This document shows positions 59,827-64,000 of a stretch of 64,000 nucleotides of DNA, piece after piece. Below the pieces are notes generated by a model. That model did not search any database and was not told where the DNA came from. It was given only the letters and a program-made list of their open reading frames with translations. Every line of letters begins with the position of its first letter. Within the stretch, counting starts at the first letter, position 1. Source of the stretch: Phycisphaerales bacterium (GTDB lineage: Bacteria; Planctomycetota; Phycisphaerae; Phycisphaerales; UBA1924); the NCBI GenBank assembly GCA_019744815.1, contig JAIEUA010000006.1, forward strand, positions 273,991-337,990, given 5' to 3'. Both the position numbers and the translations under genes were made by a program.

Positions 59827-61665
59827 TTATGGGCAGAGGAGGGCTTCGTAGGAGGACGCGAAGGAGACGAAGTCGGAGTCGTCGGTGAAGGCGTCGCCGT
59901 TGAGGTCGCCCAGGGAGTAGGGGACGGGGGCGAGGAGCTGCTCGTAGAAGGCGGCGAAGGCGACGAAGTCGGAGTCGTCGACGAAGTGGTCGTTGTTGAA
60001 ATCACCGGGGCAGCGGATGCGGGCGGCGAGGTAGTCGGCGGCGCCCTTCACGTTGATGATGCCCCAGCCGTAGCGCTCGTCGAAACCGGGGAGGCCGCCC
60101 TCGATGGCGGTGTCTTCGAGGACCCAGCGGACGGTGGCGGGCCCCAGGGCGGGGAGCGGGGCGGCGGGGATGAAGTTGCTGAAGAGCAGGGCGGCGGCAC
60201 CGGAGACGTGGGGCGCGGCCATGGAGGTGCCGCTGAACTGGGCGTAGGAGTGTCCGTTGTTGAACTGGGAGATGGTGACGACGGCGCCGTTGTTGGCCTG
60301 GAGCAGATCGCCGTCGGCCTGGGAGACGGTGACGGCGGGGATGGCGCCGGTGGCGGCGCCCATGGAGCCGACGTTGAGTCCGGCGACGTTGTTGGAGACG
60401 ACGACGCCGATGGCGCCGGCGGCGGCGGCGTTGTTGACCTTGGCGGCGAAGGAGATGGAGCCGCCGCGGCGGACGTGGGCGATGTTGCCGGCGACCTGGG
60501 GCGGGAAGTCGCCCGCGGAGCCGCCGAAGCCGCAGAAGTAAGCGGGCGCGGTGACCGTGCGGACGGTGGAGCCGGTGATCTGATTGGCGGCGCGGTCGGC
60601 GGCGAGGAAGTTGGACTTCCAGGCGATGATGGGGACAGTCGAGTTGACGTTGACGCCGGGGGCGGCGACCGAGCAGTGCGGGCCGCTGGTGGAGGTGGCG
60701 GAGATGGTGCCGATGTTGTCGACGTTGGCGACGGGCATGGCGAAGGGATAGGCGGCTGGGTAGCGGACCTGGGCGTTGCCGGTGTTGCCCATGGTGCAGA
60801 CGGGGAGCGTGCCGGCGGCGAATGCGGCGGCGATGGAGTCGGCGAAGGCCTGGTTGTACGCGGTGCCGCTGAAGGACATGTTGACGACGCGGGCGCCCTG
60901 GCTGACGGCCCAGTCGAGGCCGCTGACGATCTCGCTGGTGAAGCCGGCGCCGCTGTTGGCGATGACCTTGGCGGTGATGAGGGATGCCTGGTGGGCGACG
61001 CCGACGATGCCTTCGTCGTTGTTGACGGCCATGGCGATGCCGGTGACGTGTGAGCCGTGGTCTTCGAGGTCTTCGGGGCCTTCGACGACGGGGTTGGTGA
61101 CGAAGGAGGAGATGGCGATCGGTGCGGGCAGATCGGGGTGGCCGGTGTCGAGGCCGCTGTCGAGGATGGCGATCTTCACGCCGGTGCCGGCGTTGCCGTA
61201 GATCGACCAGACGTCGGGTGCGCCGATGAAGAGGACGCCGCCGCCGGTGGTCTGAGCGTCGGCGTAGAGGACGTTGTCGAGTTCGGCGTAGAGGACGCCG
61301 GGGGTGGCGCGGAGCTTGGCGGCGACTTCCTCGGCGTTGTCGGCGGTGGTGCGGAGAACGTGGAGGCCGGGGACGAGGGAGCTGGACGCGAGGACGTCAC
61401 GGACGCCGGCGGCTTGGAGGGTCGGGCCGAATGCCGCGCGGTTGGCGGTGGGCTCGAAGCGGACGATGACGCGGGAGGGGTGGAAGCGGGCGGGCGCGGT
61501 GAGGGCGTCGCGCGAGGCGATGCCGGCGCCGGGGGTGAAGCCGGCGAGGGTGTCGAGGGAGGCTTTCTGGAAGGCCGCGGGGTTCTGATCGGCCTTGGCA
61601 GAAATCCCGAGGGTGAGCCCTGTGAGCGCAGCGAGGGCGAGCGAGCGGCGTGTGGTGGTCGGCAT
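59827..61665 (-). CDS. Secreted S8 subtilase with dockerin-like tail, copy 3
   Basis: 612 residues, signal peptide 1-25 (ISAKA-DQN). Propeptide-like segment 60-130 (HPSRVIVRFEPTANRAAF, ATPGVLYAELD). Catalytic residues are Asp169 (ILDSGLDTGHPD), His203 (DHGSHVTG), oxyanion Asn294 (TMGNTGN) and Ser481 (SGTSMAAPHVSG). The PA-type insert at about 365-465 contains GNIAHVRRGGSI and GAIGVVVSNN. The tail has [16 protein letters not shown] and DLNGDAFTDDSDFVSF. The residue before the oxyanion loop, CTMGN instead of the usual AAAGN, differs from copies 1 and 4 but matches copy 2 more closely. Located between copies 2 and 4 with spacers of 157 and 122 bases, so the array may be transcribed as separate or joint units. 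Confidence 0.94.
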   Translation of the reverse strand: MPTTTRRSLALAALTGLTLGISAKADQNPAAFQKASLDTLAGFTPGAGIASRDALTAPARFHPSRVIVRFEPTANRAAFGPTLQAAGVRDVLASSSLVPGLHVLRTTADNAEEVAAKLRATPGVLYAELDNVLYADAQTTGGGVLFIGAPDVWSIYGNAGTGVKIAILDSGLDTGHPDLPAPIAISSFVTNPVVEGPEDLEDHGSHVTGIAMAVNNDEGIVGVAHQASLITAKVIANSGAGFTSEIVSGLDWAVSQGARVVNMSFSGTAYNQAFADSIAAAFAAGTLPVCTMGNTGNAQVRYPAAYPFAMPVANVDNIGTISATSTSGPHCSVAAPGVNVNSTVPIIAWKSNFLAADRAANQITGSTVRTVTAPAYFCGFGGSAGDFPPQVAGNIAHVRRGGSISFAAKVNNAAAAGAIGVVVSNNVAGLNVGSMGAATGAIPAVTVSQADGDLLQANNGAVVTISQFNNGHSYAQFSGTSMAAPHVSGAAALLFSNFIPAAPLPALGPATVRWVLEDTAIEGGLPGFDERYGWGIINVKGAADYLAARIRCPGDFNNDHFVDDSDFVAFAAFYEQLLAPVPYSLGDLNGDAFTDDSDFVSFASSYEALLCP

Positions 61666-61787
61666 GGCGGGAGACCTCTCTGATGGTGCCGCGGCTGTGA
61701 TCTCTGTGGGGCGCGGCGAGAACTGGGCAGAGTGTATCAGAGAGGGTGCTCGGCGCGAACCCTGAAGGCGCGAAAAGGGCTTGGAAA

Positions 61788-63644
61788 TCAGGAGCAGATC
61801 AGGTCGTTGTACGAGCCGGCGAAGATGGTGAAATCGGCGTCGTCGCAGGTGCCGTCGCCGTTGAGATCGCCGCCGGTCCAGGGGCCGCCGGGGCTGATGA
61901 GGTCGTTATAGAGACCTGCGAAGAGGACGAAGTCGGCGTCGTCGCAGAAGGAATCGGCGTTGAGGTCGCCGCGGCAGCGGATGCGACCGCTGAGGTAGTC
62001 GGCGGCGGCTTTGACGTTCATGAGTCCGTAGCCGAAGGTGTCGTCGCGGCCGGGCTTCCCGAGGTCGGTGGCGGTGCGCTCGAGGATCCAGCGGGTGCTG
62101 GTGGGCGGGAGCGCGGGGGAGAGGCCGGTGGACTTGAAGAGGCCGATGAGCAGAGCGGCGCCGCCGGCGACGTGGGGGCAGGCCATGGAGGTGCCGGAGA
62201 AGAAGGCGTAGTCGTGTCCGGTGGTTTGCTGGAAGATGGTGGCGACGGTGCCGCTGTTGGCTTGGAGGGTGTTGCCGTCGTTCAGGGAGATGGAGACGAC
62301 GGGGATGGTGGCGCCGTCGGCGAGTGTTCCGGCGAAGGTCGCGGTGGTGCCGGAGTTGTTGGAGATGATGACGCCGATGGCTCCGGCGGCGATGGCGTTG
62401 TTGGTCTTGAGCTGGAAGGTGCCGGTGATGCCGTTGGCGGAGCCGCGGCGGATGTGGGCGATTTTGCCGGAGACCTCGGGAGGGAAGTCGGCGGCGGTGA
62501 GGCCCAGGCCGCAGTAGATGGCGGGGGCGGTGACGCTGCCGCCTTGGGAGTATGTGAGCAGGTTGGAGTTGCGGGTTCCGCCCAGGAAGCTGACTCGGGT
62601 GGCGATGAGGGGCACCGAGGACTGGACGCCGACGCCGGGGGCGGAGAGGGAGATGAGCGGGCCGAAGTTGGAGAAGGAGGCGAGGGCCGAGCTCGAATCG
62701 ACGGCGGCGACGGACAGGACGGACGAGTACGCCGCGGGATAGGACGGGGCTGCGGTTGCGGAGTTGCCGGCGGCGGCGACGACGAGAACGCCGGCGGCGA
62801 GTGCGGCATCGCAGGCGTCTTGCGTGGCTTGATCGGGTGTGTCGCCGCCGAGGGACATGCTGATGACGTCGGCGCCGTTGGCGGCGGCCCAGGAGATGCC
62901 TTGCGCGATCCAGGAGTCGAGGCCGTAACCGCCGTTGTTGAGGACCTTGCCGATCATGAGCGAAGCGGTGGGCGCGACGCCGACGACGCCGATGTCGTTG
63001 TTGAGGGCGAGCACGGTGCCGGAGCAGTGGGTGCCGTGGTTGTCCCAGTCTTCGACCGGGAGGCCGGGGATGTGGGAGGCGGCGAGGAGCGTGGGCGGGA
63101 GATCGGGGTGGGTGGTGTCGACGCCGGTGTCGAGGACGGCGACTTTGGCGCCGGTGCCGGTGCCGTGCTTGGACCAGGCGATGTCGGCGTTGACGAGGGA
63201 GATGCCGTAGGGCGTGGATTGAGCGAGGGCCTTGCGGAAGTGATCGGGCTGGGCGTAGCGGATGCCGGGGGTGGCGTTGAGGGCGGCGACGACGGCTTCG
63301 ACGGTGCCGGGCTCGACGGACATGACGTAGAGGTCGGGGACGAGCGGGATCGTGTCGAGGATCTCACGGACGCCGGCGTTGGCGAGCGACTCGGCGGCGG
63401 CGGCGCGGTCGGTGAAGGGTTCGAGGCGGACGAGGATCTGGGAGGGATGGAACTTGGGGACGGCGTTGAGAACTTCGGGGGCGATGAAGCCGTTGCCGGG
63501 GGCGTCGCCGTCGAGGGAGCGGACGGCGTCACGGAGGAGGGATGCGGGGCGGTCGTTGGGCGACGCGGCGAGCGCGAGGCCGGAAGCAAGACCGGATGAG
63601 AGACACAGCGCGAGCGCGGCGACGGCGCGGGAACGGTTCGACAT
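61788..63644 (-). CDS. Secreted S8 subtilase with dockerin-like tail, copy 4
   Basis: 618 residues; ATG 63644 is chosen for its signal peptide (MSNRSRAVAALALCLSSGLA), although the frame is open to 63875. Propeptide-like segment 65-135 (HPSQILVRLEPFTDRAAA, ATPGIRYAQPD). Catalytic residues Asp172 (VLDTGVDTTHPD), His203 (NHGTHCSG), Asn294 (AAGNSA) and Ser486 (SGTSMACPHVAG) are intact. PA-type insert about 365-470 (SGKIAHIRRGSANG, GAIGVIISNN). The tail has DLNADSFCDDADFVLF and DLNGDGTCDDADFTIF and ends ICS rather than LCP. It has Cys in place of Val in both repeats, a difference from all other tails here. It is the first gene of the array in the direction of transcription. Confidence 0.94.
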   Translation of the reverse strand: MSNRSRAVAALALCLSSGLASGLALAASPNDRPASLLRDAVRSLDGDAPGNGFIAPEVLNAVPKFHPSQILVRLEPFTDRAAAAESLANAGVREILDTIPLVPDLYVMSVEPGTVEAVVAALNATPGIRYAQPDHFRKALAQSTPYGISLVNADIAWSKHGTGTGAKVAVLDTGVDTTHPDLPPTLLAASHIPGLPVEDWDNHGTHCSGTVLALNNDIGVVGVAPTASLMIGKVLNNGGYGLDSWIAQGISWAAANGADVISMSLGGDTPDQATQDACDAALAAGVLVVAAAGNSATAAPSYPAAYSSVLSVAAVDSSSALASFSNFGPLISLSAPGVGVQSSVPLIATRVSFLGGTRNSNLLTYSQGGSVTAPAIYCGLGLTAADFPPEVSGKIAHIRRGSANGITGTFQLKTNNAIAAGAIGVIISNNSGTTATFAGTLADGATIPVVSISLNDGNTLQANSGTVATIFQQTTGHDYAFFSGTSMACPHVAGGAALLIGLFKSTGLSPALPPTSTRWILERTATDLGKPGRDDTFGYGLMNVKAAADYLSGRIRCRGDLNADSFCDDADFVLFAGLYNDLISPGGPWTGGDLNGDGTCDDADFTIFAGSYNDLICS

Positions 63645-63768
63645 GCGGGGAGTCCTCCTCGAAGAGATGAGTGTCGCACGACGCGGGGGGAATTGCAACG
63701 GGAAAAGCGAGGTCCGGGAATGAATCGGGGGGAACACCGAGGGCGGCATCTGGTGACACCGGAGGCAT

Positions 63769-63873
63769 GGTGCCATCCGTCCGCGGCTGCTCCGAGCCGC
63801 GCGACTGATGCGGAGAGCGTGCGTGAGCGCGATTGCATCAGTCGCGCCGCAGAGCCGGCGGACTGATGGCACC
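63769..63873. repeat. REPIN upstream of subtilase copy 4
   Basis: 105 bases bounded by GGTGCC and GGCACC. The left hairpin has CCGTCCGCGGCTGCTCCGAG then CCGCGCGACTGATG; the right one has CATCAGTCGCGCCGC and GCCGGCGGACTGATGG. Same family as at 24.8 and 57 kb. Confidence 0.85.
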
Positions 63874-63895
63874 ATGGGTGGATTGCATGCCGTGC

Positions 63896-64000
63896 CCCAC
63901 CCCGGCCTTGCTTCGCTCGGCCACCCCTCCCCGCTTCGTGTTTAGGCCGGAGACATGGGTGACGGGTGTTCGGACACATGGGTGGCGCTCACCCGGTCCG
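63896..64000. mobile_element. Truncated dispersed repeat abutting a possible insertion-sequence end
   Basis: GCCCCACCCCGGCCTTGCTT to CCCCTCCCCGCTTCG follows the 59758 copy but its closing hairpin arm is missing. From about 63939 new sequence begins (TTTAGGCCGGAGACATGGGT), with ACATGGGTG repeated 22 bases apart. This looks like a junction with an inserted element whose body lies outside the window. No transposase gene is visible, so the nature of the element is open. Confidence 0.35.

Larger units (their letters stand above)
63645..64000. other. Intergenic region with REPIN and truncated repeat at the right edge
   Basis: Upstream of subtilase copy 4. Contains a REPIN (63769-63873), a repeat of the CCCCACCCCGG type that stops short (63896 to about 63938) and a different sequence after it. 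No gene is visible. The promoter of copy 4 should be in 63645-63768 but is not obvious. Confidence 0.5.

Noticed and set aside
54772..63599. Gly/Val/Asp/Glu-rich plus-strand open frames opposite the subtilase array
   Set aside because: Each coincides with a subtilase gene in reverse; repetitive GDGG/AGDV composition is the complement of their Ala/Pro/Thr codons.

Overview
The window is high-G+C bacterial DNA, best explained as a chromosome segment of a planctomycete, probably of the class Phycisphaerae. The main reason is eight secreted proteins that end in the same Cys-bounded pair of Asp/Asn-rich calcium-binding repeats. NCBI names such tails GC-type dockerin, and they are characteristic of this group. 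Other pointers are a giant haemagglutinin-type surface protein, a stand-alone protein with two RNA polymerase alpha C-terminal domains, and many secreted proteins of unknown function. The placement is an inference from gene content; there is no rRNA in the window.

Region by region. 1-2.0 kb (minus): the end of a type VI secretion-like membrane module (tssL, start of tssM, one unknown gene). 2.4-3.7 kb: a small lipoprotein and a secreted CxxC protein. 3.8-4.7 kb: folP. 5.1-14.2 kb: a protein of about 3014 residues with a filamentous-haemagglutinin N-terminal domain, preceded by a foldable leader. 14.3-21.7 kb (minus): nuoJKLMN, the membrane-arm end of complex I, with His-rich loops in NuoL and NuoM. 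22.0-24.8 kb: pgsA-pgpA (phosphatidylglycerol synthesis) convergent with hisS. 25-31 kb: unknown genes, an orphan UgpC/MalK-type ATPase and an alpha/beta hydrolase. 31.3-38.3 kb: a chemoreceptor, a frameshifted outer-membrane barrel gene, a DUF2339 protein behind a near-consensus sigma-70 promoter, a 7Fe ferredoxin, tRNA-Leu and a DoxX protein. 38.5-48.5 kb: a VWA-like protein, secreted dockerin-tailed proteins (one subtilase), glyA and a secreted unknown. 48.5-51.2 kb: a MATE transporter and the TPR/double alpha-CTD protein. 51.3-54.7 kb: a gene carrying an in-frame repeat array, a lower-G+C islet with a Cys-rich secreted protein, and a BFD-like ferredoxin. 55-63.6 kb: four paralogous secreted subtilases in tandem on the minus strand, interrupted by a REP-associated tyrosine transposase (RAYT) flanked by two near-identical 115-bp REPINs.

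How the parts fit: the housekeeping genes are ordinary. The accessory theme is the cell surface: eight dockerin-tailed exported proteins, five of them S8 peptidases, plus a giant adhesin-like protein, an outer-membrane barrel and a secretion module. Superimposed is an active-looking small-repeat ecology. REPINs of the RAYT type lie at 24.8, 54.8, 57.0, 57.7 and 63.8 kb. There are at least four other palindromic repeat types, one of which has become a coding repeat. The strongest candidates for new biology are the RAYT/REPIN locus inside a duplicated protease array, the TPR-alphaCTD-alphaCTD protein, the leader RNA candidate before the giant adhesin gene, and the Cys-rich low-G+C pair. I found no CRISPR array, prophage or rRNA.
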